NCBI GenBank assembly: GCA_964035545.1
Contig: OZ037766.1
Coordinates: 25,860,126-25,924,125, forward strand
Reading direction: 5' to 3'
DNA from: Bugula neritina
Lineage: Eukaryota > Bryozoa > Gymnolaemata > Cheilostomatida > Bugulidae
DNA: 64,000 bases
In this document: positions 50,901-62,885 of the stretch, one piece after another
Numbering within the stretch: the first letter of the stretch is position 1
Layout: each line of letters begins with the position of its first letter
Translations under genes and position numbers: made by a program
Notes under the pieces: generated by a model
What the model saw: only the letters and a program-made list of their open reading frames with translations
What the model was told of the DNA's origin: nothing
Database searches by the model: none

Positions 50901-53900
50901 CAAACATAATAAAAGAATAGACTTTAGAGATAATTTTTTTGATTGAACTCTTCCTTTTCATCACTGGTTATACATAATTACTGGCACATTCATTTTTTAC
51001 ACAAATTATTGTCGCAATAATACATACTAAATATGTTCAATATTCACAGTAAGTAACGCTATAACCAAGATATCTCAGTAACACCTGCTAATTTAACACA
51101 TTTTTGCATGTCATAAACTCAATATGAAAATTGTAACCAAGAAAACATCACAAAACTCCAACAGAATTATCTAAAACAGACAGCTTTTGTTTTCTAGTCT
51201 TCGTTGAAATTGATTAGTTGAACCAGGCAGCTAGCTGAATGCTACAGTCAGGTTAATGAAACAAGCAAATTTAGTAGATCACCTAACACTCCTGCCAGTG
51301 CCAGGCCTGGAAGACATTACACTGGGAGCATAACTCCCAAATATGTCCTCGTCCTCATCGCTAATCTTCTTGCTGCTTTTGTTTGACTCTACAAGTTGAA
51401 TTTAGTCAGTTGACAAACTTCTCATATGATAGCAATTAAAACTTATAGCTAAAACCTTTTAGTTGATACAAAAGCCACAAGAAATTAGACTTTTAAGAAT
51501 ATTTTTAATTGTCTCTCAAGGATTGTGCAAGTAAATTTTATGTGAACGAAGGCAGTGCAAATTGTGGGCACAACTCCAATTAGGTTTTTAACAAAAGCTG
51601 ATAGCTATTCCGTCAAAACAAATTTAAAACTGTGAACGGTGCTACATACTTTTACATACCAGCTATGCTTGCTTTGACAGAAATATTGAACTCTCTCTGG
51701 CTGTCACCAGTGCCCGGTCGTTGTAGGTGCTTCTCTACAGAACTAGATTTGCCAAACAAGGAGTCTTTCAAACCACCATCACTTTTCTCCGCAGCCTTGA
51801 CCTTGGCTGGGGGCGTGTCATCTAGACCGAGATCCAGGTCTCCTTCATCATCACTAAATGTTATCGTTTCCTATTCAGAGAACAACATGCTATATCTAAA
51901 AGACTGCTACATAATTTTACTAGACAAGTATGGCCTATTTTTAGTGTGCAGGAATAATTAAATACAATTTTTTGCTAGTATTCAATGAAATTAAATTAAA
52001 AAAAATAGTAAAAAAATCAAAGATATTGAAAAGGGCAAAGAGACAACTTTAAAATAATGCATATTGGTAAGCTATGTTATAACAGCTTCATGTAGGTCAC
52101 AATGTACTGCAACAAAGTGAACATTAGTTAGCACCTTTTTCTTGGGTTTAGCCTGAGACTGCGATGGTTGGGCTTGCGGGGCGGGTTGTGCTGGCTTCTC
52201 ACTTTCTTTCTTACTAGTGGATGATGTTGAAGAGGCATCCCAGTCACTGCCGTCGTCTGCTGCATCTGACTGTTTATTTAACTTCCCTCTTGTCTTGATG
52301 GGGAGCTGATCTACATACACATGCCATACATTACATTACATCTTCTGTATACACTATATACACTATTAGTATACACTATATACACTATTAGTATACAGTA
52401 TATACACTATTAGTATACACTATATACACTATTAGTATACACTATATACACTATTAGTATACAGTATATACACTATTAGTATACACTATATACACTATTA
52501 GTATACACTATATACACTATTAGTATACACTATATACACTATTAGTATACACTATTACTATACACTATATACACTATATACACTATTAGTATACACTATA
52601 TACACTATTAGTATACACTATATACACTATTAGTATACACTATATACACTATTAGTATACACTATATACACTATTACTATACAGTATATACGCTACTACT
52701 TACACTATATACACTATTACTATACAGTATATACACTACTACTTACACTATATACACTATTACTATACACTATATACACTATTACTATACACTATATACA
52801 CTATTACTATACACTATATACACTATTACTATACAGTATATACACTATTACTATACACTATATACACTATTATTATACGCTATATACACTGCTACTACAC
52901 ACTATATACATTATACACTAGGATAAACTATACCATGCTGTACATAAATGCAAAGCAATGCTTGATCTATATTGCAGCTTCCTACAAAATACCTACCTGC
53001 AAACACACTATTTTTATCACTTCAATTGATTCAAATGCAAAAAAGAATTATCACACAGTAACAACTTTTATAACTTTTATATGAAATCTCGAAAAGTAAT
53101 TTTGAACTGTAGCAAGCTTTACGGTTATTTGTAAATATTTTAAATGTAGAATTTTTTAATATTTACTCAATTTAAGTAGTACCACCTAAAATCTTTTTAG
53201 TCCACCAGCTGCTTTGCCAACATTATTCTGGTAATCCAAAATACTTAAGATATATTTTAGAAAATATTAGTTAGAAATAATAGAGTACAACCTATTTAAA
53301 TGATAAAATACAATGTCTATAACGTACTTTGAGCTGAATCGTCGGGTCTATTCCCACTCCTGGTTACAGGACGAGCTACAATATACAGTAGCATTGACAA
53401 ACTCAACAGTACGTCCCAATACCTTCTATAGCTATATTACAATTAAAGTAGTATTATAGCTCAGTAGAGTGAATTATATTATTCAGAGCTATGTGTTTCT
53501 TATTAATTACGGTAACACAGTTCAGTCTAGTTGGTAGCTATTAGTGTTGATACAGTTTTTTTTAAAAAAAGGGATAGTGTAGTAAAATGAATGATCTTTT
53601 ACCTTAAAAAGATAAATCTAAAAACAAATGTAAACCATTTGATAAAATTACTTCAAGTACTTTTTACAGCGTCTTGTAATGATAGAGCGTATTGCAGTTT
53701 CACATGATTGGAATTATAACATAGTACCTTATATTCAGTAAATTGTTTGACCTATTCAAATTTATAAAATGAGTATTTACCTAGTAAAGAACACAAAATT
53801 CTGTGGAAAGAATAAAATTCGGTGCAAAGATTAACTGGGTTTTACAACTTATTCGGCTTATTGAAACTCACTGAGGCAGAACTGATTGCGAAATCAATAA

Positions 53901-56810
53901 AAAAATAAAAAGTAGCTTATAACAAGCAGATGAGTTAGATAGTGACTACCATGTCAACCCGTTAAGAAGAGTGAAAGTATAAAGCTGCCATTACATTAAT
54001 GAAATTTAAAAGAAAGTAAGAAAAATATATTCCAATTAATAAATAAGAGTGTACAGGGTGCTGCTAGTTGAGGTGAAACAAGATTAGATGTATAATAACG
54101 CAAATATAAGCAAATATTGAAACGGAGAGAACACAACTCTGGTACAACATCAAGTCTTACAAATAGTTTCATTGTCTGGGGAGAGAGTAACATTAGATTC
54201 TGACATCGTAGGTAACTCTGAAATCATTTCACCAAACAAATCACGATAGCAAAACTATTTAGTATCAACTACAATATTCTCCTTTACTTAATACAAACAT
54301 TGTAGAAATAAGCATTTAAAACAGGAGTGTCCAACCTTTCCAAGGCAAAGGCCACTGAAATGAAATATTCCATGGCGAGAGCTACATTGTAAATTTAACT
54401 TGGGTTGGGGGCCACAGCGTTTGTAATTTTCAAATAACTTTATTCCAAATTCCTATGAATCATTACACAGTGAAGCTCCAACCACTACTGCGGGTTGCAT
54501 GTTTTGTAGCATGTAGATAAATAAAAAATTCCAACAGTGGGTTTTTACTCTTATTCATGTATGTGCAAAATAATTTCATTTGTTATGCCTTTGAGGGCCA
54601 CATAAATGTGGGCTGAGGGCCACATTGGCCCCTGGGGCTGCCTGTTGGGAGCCCTTATTTAAAAAATACTTCCATAGCTAATGCAATCAATTCTTGAAGT
54701 TTCATATTCAAGAAAGAAAACAAATTTGAGACTAGTAAGAAGGAATGAGTATTAATGTCTGACCTTTGCTTAGAGCAGATTTTGCTGGAGAAGGTTTCTT
54801 CTTTAGGCCAAAATCATCGTCATCACTCAGGTCCAAATCGCCCAGTGGGTCATCAGGGTCAAACTCTACAAAATCACAATTTTATAAGCTAATGTGTCAT
54901 AAGTCATTGTGTCAGAAGTCATTGTGTCAAAGTTTAGTATATCAAAGGTTAAAGTGTCAAAGTTTAGTATATCAAATGTTAACGTGACAAAGTTTAGTAT
55001 ATCAATGGTTAATGTGTCAAAGTTTAGTATATCAAATGTTAACGTGACAAAGTTTAGTATATCAATAGTTAATGTGTCAAAGTTTAGTGTGCCATAAGTC
55101 ATTGTGTCATAGGTTAGTGAGTCAAAGGATAACGTGTCAAAGGTCAGTGTGTCCCCATCAAACTAATAACATAAACTACTAGGTTGGCCACTTTTAAAGT
55201 CCAAAATATGGCTCTTCTTGCTGAAGTTGTGATAATAAAACAGTTCTTACCTCCAAACTCTACTTTTTTAGCAGGGTTCCGAGACTGGCCAGTTGTTGCA
55301 GGGCGTTTCTTTGCCTCTCCAAACAAATCAGATGAGACTGAAGATTTTTTCGTGTCATCAGTAGTTTTTGGTCTACCTACAAGAAGTATCAAGTTTATAG
55401 AATGTGTCTGTATGCAGTAAGTAGACAAGACCTTATATGAAATAACTCCTTTCTTTTAACTTTCTTTTTAACCCTGAAAAATCTCCATAATTGCGTATTT
55501 TAACTAACTTGGGATTTTGTGTAAAGTATGATATAGTATGAATATAGAAAAAATCCCTTAAATCAATTCCTAAGTTATTCTTACATAATCTTACATAATC
55601 ATATGGTACTTTATATGGTCATCTAATAGCAAGTAATTTATTCTTCTAATGCACATTTCTCTACGTTGAGTAAACTCAGTAAATTTAAAGTTTTTTTAAC
55701 AAAATGAAAAAGTTCTAGGCAGCAAGACATTTCAATTAAATGTTTTTTAGTAAATAAGCAGAAGACATCCCGGAAAGTAAAGTGTCAAGGTCATCATCAT
55801 CACCACCCATGATGTCATCAATATTGAATGAACTTTTTTTAACTTCCTTGCTTGCGCTACCAGAAGTAGCTGGTGTCTTCTTTAATGCTGGTTGCTTTGC
55901 AACAGGCTTCTTCTTTGAATTCAGAGACCCAAATATGTCATTATCCAAATCATCCAACCCCTGGTCAGTATAAAACCAAAGTCAAACTAAACTTAACCTA
56001 CAATTTGATCGTACAAGCAGCCTACAATATGCATCAACATGTGAGATTTATTCTAAATACTAAAGTACATTTGATCGAAGCAAATACTCTTCAATATAAA
56101 TATTGTTAAAGCAAAGCTATTAAAACTTGCCACAAGATGATCATGTGGCCAACTATTCACTAATATTTCAATGAACTGTTCTGTCTACAGGTGTGCTAAG
56201 TTCACAATATGTAATTGAACAACTGATAAAAGCTCTAGTAAAACTTTTCTTGGTACAAAACATAAAATATTAGGCTTTTATTCAATTAATTTCCTTGAAT
56301 TTTAATGGTTTTAATAGTTATCACTTTTGTACATTAAATAATTTTACACAACATAAAAATTTGCAAAAAATGCTATCAACATAAATATTCGATCAACAGC
56401 AAATTAAATGATGATATTGACATGAACGCTGCAATCTTGTCTACTCACACCGAGTGACTTTGCTAGAATCGTAGGGTCAGCATCGGAATCAGACCCATCA
56501 CTGACTCCGGCAGCTAACGAGCTATAAAAATTCTCATCCGCCCTAAAAAATAGAGTTTTATTTCATCAAATTTTTGCAACCATCTTTATCCTATGAACAA
56601 GAAAACCACATAAAAAATATGCAGCAGTATCTACTTGGCTAAAAGTTATAATCAAAAAGCTGTTTCATAACAAATTTGCAACTATAAAATAGTTAACTTG
56701 AAGTTATTGCAACTTGAACTATGTTGCCATACTGTAAAACCCGTTTCAGAAAGTTGCATAAATTCATCTTGTACAGTTACATAATTTAGAAATTAGAAAA
56801 ATACTTACAT
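41941..56810 (-). CDS. FBF1: Fas-binding factor 1 homolog (ciliary transition-fibre protein)
   Basis: FBF1 sits on distal appendages/transition fibres of the basal body and gates entry of proteins into cilia. Exons in transcript order: 56810-56809, 56542-56449, 55960-55767, 55372-55251, 54865-54764, 54217-54161, 53375-53328, 52310-52135, 51870-51660, 51388-51283, 50725-50519, 49939-49763, 49407-49205, 48852-48696, 48579-48336, 48052-47897, 47261-47160, 46901-46753, 46434-46228, 45725-45526, 45203-45085, 44927-44805, 44343-44181, 43865-43666, 43235-42989, 42553-42438, 42027-41941 (3969 nt, 1322 aa). The N-terminal 700 residues are acidic and low-complexity, with short repeats (DDWLGL, FG-K) and conserved RPGTG blocks (near 310 and 360). 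Residues about 700-1270 form long coiled coils (Q/E/K/R-rich, LAEERTQLTISQR). A CAGC pair is at 1240-1243. The C-terminus (FLNEESAYLDALK) resembles that of vertebrate FBF1. The start ATG is split by an intron. The least certain junction is 55767/55372, because its donor (AT/GTCTTC) is weak. Confidence 0.85.
52330..52925. repeat. 22 bp minisatellite in an FBF1 intron
   Basis: About 25 copies of actatatacactattagtat plus two bases, with a variant tattac near the right half. It starts about 20 bases from FBF1 exon 52135-52310. Confidence 0.95.
54322..54656. mobile_element. hAT-type MITE with 8 bp target duplication
   Basis: A 335 bp insertion in an FBF1 intron. It begins caggagtgtccaacc; its right end read backwards is aagggctcccaacag, so the termini are imperfectly inverted. 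The flanks are the same octamer, atttaaaa (54314-54321 and 54657-54664). Eight-base duplications are the rule for hAT transposons. The interior has no ORF and is rich in ggccaca-type words (gagggccacat), as in many vertebrate and invertebrate hAT MITEs. Confidence 0.78.
54890..55155. repeat. 30 bp minisatellite (agtttagtatatcaa) in an FBF1 intron
   Basis: About nine imperfect units combining agtttagtatatcaa with a tgtcaaag/cgtgacaa half. Its 30-base period keeps frames open on both strands (FDTLTIDILN-like repeats on minus); these are not real proteins. Confidence 0.88.
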
Positions 56811-56853
56811 TGCTCTTTATATTTATGACTTATAGCTCAACTCCATTTGTTAT
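56809..56853 (-). promoter_or_regulatory. FBF1: FBF1 5' UTR exon with a short upstream ORF and the split start codon
   Basis: Between a good acceptor (ttttgcag, ending at 56854) and a strong donor (gtaagt, 56808 downward) lies a 45-base exon. It holds an upstream ATG at 56846-56844 and a seven-codon ORF (MELSYKS) ending at TAA 56825-56823. The last two bases are AT, which join G at 56542 to make the main start codon. If spliced as inferred, ribosomes meet the short ORF first, which would lower FBF1 translation. Confidence 0.6.
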
Positions 56854-57762
56854 CTGCAAAACAGTTCCATTTGTTACAGTACACCTTTACAAAAACAGAT
56901 TGTAGGTTACAAAAGCAAAATATATGCTGAATTAAAAGCAAACATCTTCAAAATCTTGCGACAAAAGTGAAATTAGCATCATGTATATACTCATAGAAAT
57001 ATTGATCAACTTTAAGCAACTGGTCATTATTGAAAACGACAGTGAACTAAATCTAATAGTTATGTTATAAATATTGTTGTAAGTGTAATCATGATGCTGC
57101 ATTGTTTCAGAGAAACATCAATTCTATCACCAAACATAATATTTATCAATACCATAATCTTTATCTCTAATTATTTTAAAAACACCATTATGATTTATTA
57201 ATTTAAATTATCATATTTATTATTATTATGGCTATCGCTGTGGCCTATGAGTATCAGTATGAGATATAAATTAGTTATTAAGTATAAGCTATAATCATCA
57301 GGCTCTGAATCGCAACAAATATGAAAATCAATGAGTGTCAGTGTCATTATAAGAATAAGAGTATGAATGACTGACTATTCCTACGACTAACGAAGACCAT
57401 CAATATCAGCATAAAAGTGCATGTTATTGTTAATGTTATACTTATTGTTTCAAGTTCAGTTTTGAATTTAATTATAGTCACAGGTATTAAATTGAACTAA
57501 TTTTTGAATAAGCAATAGGCACTCCAACACTGTTGTTGCTGGTAATACTCATATCCATATTCATATTGGTAATCACTGTCATATAATCACAACAGTCACT
57601 ATTGTGTGATAATCATAATCATAATGATAATGTCAATGTGATACTGATAGTTCAGTGACACACTCTCACTCTCACTCTGACTCTGACTCGCACTCACAGT
57701 GATGCCGATGGTGATAATTCATACTCATTCATGATTCAATTGATTTAGATATTACACTTACC

Positions 57763-58250
57763 GATTATGATTTGGGTTAAGTTTTTCGAAAACACCTGTA
57801 TACTATGTGTATGAATATAATCTCAAAAATATTCAATTTAAATAAACAAGCACAAGCTAGTCTTTAGGGAGAGAATGAGCGTCACCAGGGAGACGCAAGC
57901 CATCTTGGCTTTTAATCGCTTCAACTTCTACTTTAGACTTAGTTTTGAAATACCCGGGTTAAATTACCTCGCGTTTACATAATATTTTCATATTGTTGGG
58001 CTCTTCGACTGGTACACTGTTTATACGCATGGTAAAACGAGGGTATTTCGCTAGAGAGACAACTCTATAAAGAAAGGAGTTTATCGTTACTAAGGACACG
58101 CAGTTATTCTCTCTTATGAACTTCCTCCGCGTTCTTGCACGTTAGTTTTATCGATGACCTCCCCTATTAGCCGATTATCCGCTAGTTATCACATCTAACT
58201 CTTCAGTTCTTCATTGGGTAATCTGAGTGGGCGTGTTAGTGCCATGCATC
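57763..58250. promoter_or_regulatory. Shared head-to-head promoter region of FBF1 and SLC9
   Basis: A minus-strand donor (CG/GTAAGTG, exon end at 57762) marks a probable non-coding first exon of FBF1, and the SLC9 start codon is at 58251. The 490 bases between are richer in C and G than the rest of the intergenic DNA and hold several CG dinucleotides. I see no clear TATA box. This layout suggests a bidirectional promoter. Confidence 0.55.
57881..57894. promoter_or_regulatory. X-box-like (RFX) motif
   Basis: gtcaccagggagac fits the nematode X-box pattern RYYNYYATRRNRAC at 13 of 14 positions and has a perfect GTNRCC half-site. RFX factors drive ciliary genes through X-boxes, and the site is about 120 bases upstream of the first FBF1 donor. 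A weaker candidate, gttactaaggacac, is at 58086-58099. Short motifs arise by chance, so this is suggestive only. Confidence 0.4.
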
Positions 58251-61200
58251 ATGGCGACTAAAACGCTCCAGTCCCAGGTAACCGCTTGGTTCCCAAATGT
58301 TGTATTAATCTTCAGTATTTTACCAGTGGCTGTAAGTTCAGAGTCAAAATCTCAAATAAAAATGGACAGTACTTCGTCAAATGAAGCTGTGCATAAATTT
58401 GACAGCGTGACACTACTCATGTTTATGGGACTGCTCGTGGCTACAATTTTGTCAATTTGGATAATAAAACATTTTCGATTGAGATTTATTCACGAAACTG
58501 GTCTTTCCATTATATACGGTAAGAAATTAAAGTTATCATTTTATAATCAATAACTTTAAATTATTTTTGATACTGCAGTCAAAGTCATTAAATTCGGCGA
58601 CTCAAACGCAAACTCACAATAACAAAGTGAAAGTCAAAGTGAACGTCACCCCTGTCACCTGTGAGTGTGACTCACTCTCAGGCTGAGGCTCAAAAATGCA
58701 ATAATAACATTATTATTATAATAATTGTTATTAAAATTATGGTAGTAAAATTATATTTTATTATAGTAATTCTTGTTGAAATATAATTTATTATTCAGCC
58801 TCAGTCAGTGATTATTATAATTATCAATAACTATAAGTTTAGAATTTGTAAAACTAAATTATTCGCATTGAATTTAATATAATTTATAAACCCTGCTATT
58901 ATGATTATCAAATTATCACTGGGATTATGATTAGTCTCAGTCTGCTGTCTTTGAGTGAGTTGTAATTTGTTAAACCTAAATTAGTAAGTGAAAAGTAAAA
59001 ACCAAAAATAGGTCCAATCTCACACTTATCTTAGACTTGTGTCTAACTATAATTAAATTATGGCTATCAAAATTATTAATGATTGCAATAACAGTTGAAA
59101 TAGTGGTTATTTTTTGATGACTATAAATTAGATCGTCAACTGTTGAGGCTGCCACTGTCATTTAATTTATTTTTGGCCATGATGTTGATACCTATGACCA
59201 TAAGTTTAAATTTCATTATTTAATGACTATGAGTCTTTATCTTTATTTATTGGTTCAATAAATGTATAGTTCAATATCAATATGAATTTCACTATAAACA
59301 GCAATTGTCCTAATCATTGAGTCGTAATGTAATAACATCTTGAAATAAAGCTTTAGCTATTAGTATTTTCATTGTGAAGAATATTATTATTAGTTCAGTG
59401 TTTATTCTTATATTCATAGTTATGTTGATAATGTTACTATAATGGTATATTATATTGTAATTAGTTATTGATCGGTATTAGTTATGTTGTTACAAGTTTT
59501 CTTGGCTCATGGATTCAAAATCAGCAATCGAATTGCCAATAACATTGAAATTTATTTATCTTTTGATAAATAATCATACCGGTAAATTTGACTTTTAATT
59601 TTTGAGTTTACACTAACAGAGTTGTTGTTTTATCATCATATTATTTAACATCAAATTCTAGTATAACATTGATTGTGGGTTTAAGTCTGTATTTAAATGT
59701 TATGTTTAGCCAAAACATGAATTGGTAGTGTGTTAATATCTCTCTTTCTTCTGTTCACACTGCCAACTGTTAACACATGCTAGACAGCATCTGGTGAGAT
59801 TCTAATCTCTTAACCAATAAGATTTCAGTTACAGCTCAGCATTGTCTACAAAATTTAGCTGTAGTTTGAACTTGGAGGGCAAGAGGAGTAAAGTTTTAGC
59901 AAGAGGTTTAATAATCTATGATGTTACTTTAAATAATGAAACATGTCTTAGATATGACTTGTAAAGAAATATGCTAGCAAGACTATTTTTTATTTATGTT
60001 TTTATTATGATTTGTAACTTGATAAAGTTAGTGTTTCTACAGTTTATACATTATTACACAAGTACATTGCTAACGTGTTTGAGAAAGTGGTTGGAGTTAT
60101 CTACTAATAGTTGATTTGACAAATGGTAGCACACTACTTGGTTACAAGTCCAAACAATCTATAGAAAGATCACATATAGCCTACTGAAGACCTCATCTAT
60201 GAAGTTGGAAAATCTTTTGAAAATAAATTTAAATATCTTATTATGTTATACTAATGTTAGCATTTCTGAAGAATTATATAATTTATAGATATTAGAGTAT
60301 ATTAAAACTACATAAGGAGCCCATTTCCTCATGTCTGAACATAATACAAATATTGTTTAGACTGGATCTTCAAAAAGTAATGTTTCTATGTTAAACTGAA
60401 TAGGTGTGATAGTTGGGGCAGCTGTTACATACCTTTCTAAAAAGGGGGAAAGTTATGAAGGCATGGAATATGAGAAGCTCATCAATCAGAGTGACGACTC
60501 CAACCTCACGGAAGAAGCTCTCTTACGGCTCCTCAGCTACAGTAATTCTACCCTTAGGGAGTACACCTGTAAGAGAAAACCAGACACAGTGCTGGGTAGC
60601 AAGGTATTGTAATACATTCTAATACAGTAAAATGTTTCATACTTCATAAGATAACCTGCATGTTAGATAGGCTTATCTATACTACTGCATGTATTGTGAT
60701 GTTATTAATAGACTATCAATGCAACAAGTTATTAAACAAATCAACACATTACTATAGTTATATCTCCTTTTCTGCTGACATATGCTCTTGGTTGTGCCAT
60801 GGGTAAACCTGCTAACAATACCACTACGCAATTCTTTAGACACCATGTGAAAAGGAAAACGTCAAGTACTACTGACTAACTCTGAATTTATGTTGATGGT
60901 TGTGTTGTATATTATTAAAAAATTGTGATTCTTAAACTTTACATGTTCATCAGGACAAAGCAACTGCACTTAGATGCGAGATTGCTGTCATTTATACTTT
61001 TATATTCTAAAGTTTATGCTCTATATTCTACAGTCTACACTCTATTCTATAATCTAAAGTTTATGCTCTATATTCTGATGTCTAAGCTCTACATTATAAA
61101 CTCTACACTTTACATTCTAAAGTATATGCTTTATACTCTATACTCTATATTTTACAGTCTCTGCTTTATATTCCCTCACTTATATAAGTTATATAATAGT

Positions 61201-62201
61201 AATACTGGAATGTTAACTAGCTAGCCCTAGCAGTCACTGTTGTATAGACTGTAATTGCCTGTTGGAAAGCCAGTGTTACAATAGCTGGTTGTTCTGTTAA
61301 AGACATACTAATATTCCACTGCTTATCTAGCCAATCTGCTGTACCTGAGTACAGTTGACTCATGTTAAATGCATCACCAGCACGCAATCATTGTAATAGG
61401 TTGTAGTATTCCTGTAATGCCTGTAATATATAGCATTTACTAAATTTGTAGTAAATGTAGTGTATATCTATATGTCTTAGGATTGTTCTTTACAATTTCT
61501 AAAAATTTTAGTTTTTTATGCTTTTCTCATGATAGGGAATGCAGAGTATAAACTGTAGAGCATATAAAACAGCCTTTGAGTATAAAATAGATTATAGAAT
61601 GTATACTATAGAATGTAGAATATAAGCTATAGATTATAGAATCTATACTATAGAATGTAGAATATAAGCTATAGATTATAGAATGTATATTATAGAATGT
61701 AGAATATAAGTTATATATTCTAGAATGTATACTATAGAATGTAGAATATAATCTTTAGATTCTAGAATGTATACTATAGAATTTAGAATATAAGCTATAG
61801 TTTATAGAATATATACTGTGGAGTATATAATACAGCTTGTAACGTATGAACTATAGAGTATAGCCCGTGGAGTGTAGACTATAGATTATAGGCTACAGAG
61901 TATAGCCCGTGGAGTGTAGACTATAGATTATAGACTATAGAGTATAGCCCGTGGAGTGTAGACTATAGATTATAGGCTACAGAGTATAGCCCGTGGAGTG
62001 TAGACTATAGATTATAGACTATAGAGTATAGCCCGTGGAGTGTAGACTATAGATTATAGAGTTTAAACTATAGAGTATATAATATAGATTGTGCTATATT
62101 CCACCCCATTTATATACTTGCAGATGGTTTTTAATCCTGAGATATTTTTCTATGTGTTACTACCACCTATAATATTCCATGCAGGATACAGCATGAAGAG
62201 G
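58251..62201 (+). CDS. Endosomal Na+/H+ exchanger, SLC9A6/7/9 type (5' part)
   Basis: These organellar exchangers swap luminal H+ for Na+ or K+ in endosomes and the Golgi. Three exons are visible: 58251-58518, 60404-60603 and 62124-62201 (182 aa); the rest lies beyond 64000. A hydrophobic signal-like segment is at residues 14-30 and a membrane helix at about 52-74. The family block [12 protein letters not shown] is at 79-90 and [10 protein letters not shown] follows. A hydrophilic loop has sequons at 117, 123 and 137. [20 protein letters not shown] (159-178) contains the FFxxLLPPI helix associated with amiloride binding in NHEs. The motifs fit the NHE6/7/9 group better than NHE8 or plasma-membrane NHEs. 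The initial ATG (ATGGCGACT) is the first in a frame open from it. Intron 1 (1.9 kb) is AT-rich and empty; intron 2 is largely repeats. Confidence 0.88.
60980..61190. repeat. Degenerate tattctaaagtttatgctcta repeats in SLC9 intron 2
   Basis: Imperfect alternation of words such as tctacactct, tctaaagttta and tgctctatat. Loosely periodic; no gene content. Confidence 0.6.
61575..62065. repeat. Two related 42-44 bp tandem arrays in SLC9 intron 2
   Basis: The first array (to about 61810) repeats agaatgtatactatagaatg followed by tagaatataagctatagatt. The second (61850-62065) has about five copies of an exact 42-base unit starting gagtatagcccgtggagtgt. Both share the word ctatagattata and probably have a common origin. 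Confidence 0.85.
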
Positions 62202-62267
62202 GTAAGTTTACTTGGTTTTATCTGTATGTACTTAATTAAAATGTTCATTATACACATGTATGTATGT

Positions 62268-62320
62268 ACAGTGCTCCCTCCATATCTCACTAAGCTACGT
62301 GAAACCTCAATTTACAAGTA
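62268..62320 (+). mobile_element. Solo end of the TA-type MITE family
   Basis: The stretch from acagtgctccctccatatct onward matches the right-end sequence of the MITE at 2422-2614 (read on its opposite strand) for about 50 bases, including ctcactaagctacg and gaaacctc. No partner end is seen nearby, so it looks truncated. Confidence 0.6.
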
Positions 62321-62639
62321 TGCACTTAATATGTATCTACTTTATCAGCATAATGTACTATATCAGCGTGTATGCACTGTACTGTATACCAGGTGTATAG
62401 TACGGCATATACTGTATACACTGTATAGTTCATATATTGTATACACTTACTTGTATAATCAACAGTTGAGATAGGGCTGCCAGTACATAGCTAGGGTGTG
62501 TACTGGCAGCAGTATATCATGCTGTGCTGCTGCTTCATATTATACAGCCTCAGTAAGCATGTCTTACAGCCAGCAGCAGCTTACAGAATTTAACTTCTAG
62601 AAATCACTATTACTGTAGGTCTACCTGCTGTGCAGGGGT

Positions 62640-62885
62640 TGCTACTGCTCAGGGGTTGCTGCTGTACAGTGGGTGCTGCTGTATAGGGGTGGCTGCTGTA
62701 CAGGGGTGGCTGCTGTACAGGGGTGGCTGCTGTACAGGGGTGGCTGCTGTACAGGGGTTGCTACTCTACAGGGGGTTGCTGCTGTGCAGGGGTGGCTGCT
62801 GTACAGGGGGTGGCTACTGTACAGGGGTGGCTGCTGTACAGAGGTTGCTGCTGTGCAGGGACTGCTGCTGTACAGTGATAGCTAC
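62640..62885. repeat. 17 bp minisatellite (ggctgctgtacaggggt) in SLC9 intron 3
   Basis: About 14 copies of a G-rich 17-base unit. On the transcript strand each unit contains ctgctgtacag/g, which looks like a splice acceptor. The GC content is far above the surroundings. Confidence 0.9.

Noticed and set aside
54866-55102. ORFs of FDTLTIDILN-type repeats on both strands
   Set aside because: 30 bp minisatellite in an FBF1 intron; no splice sites link them to FBF1.
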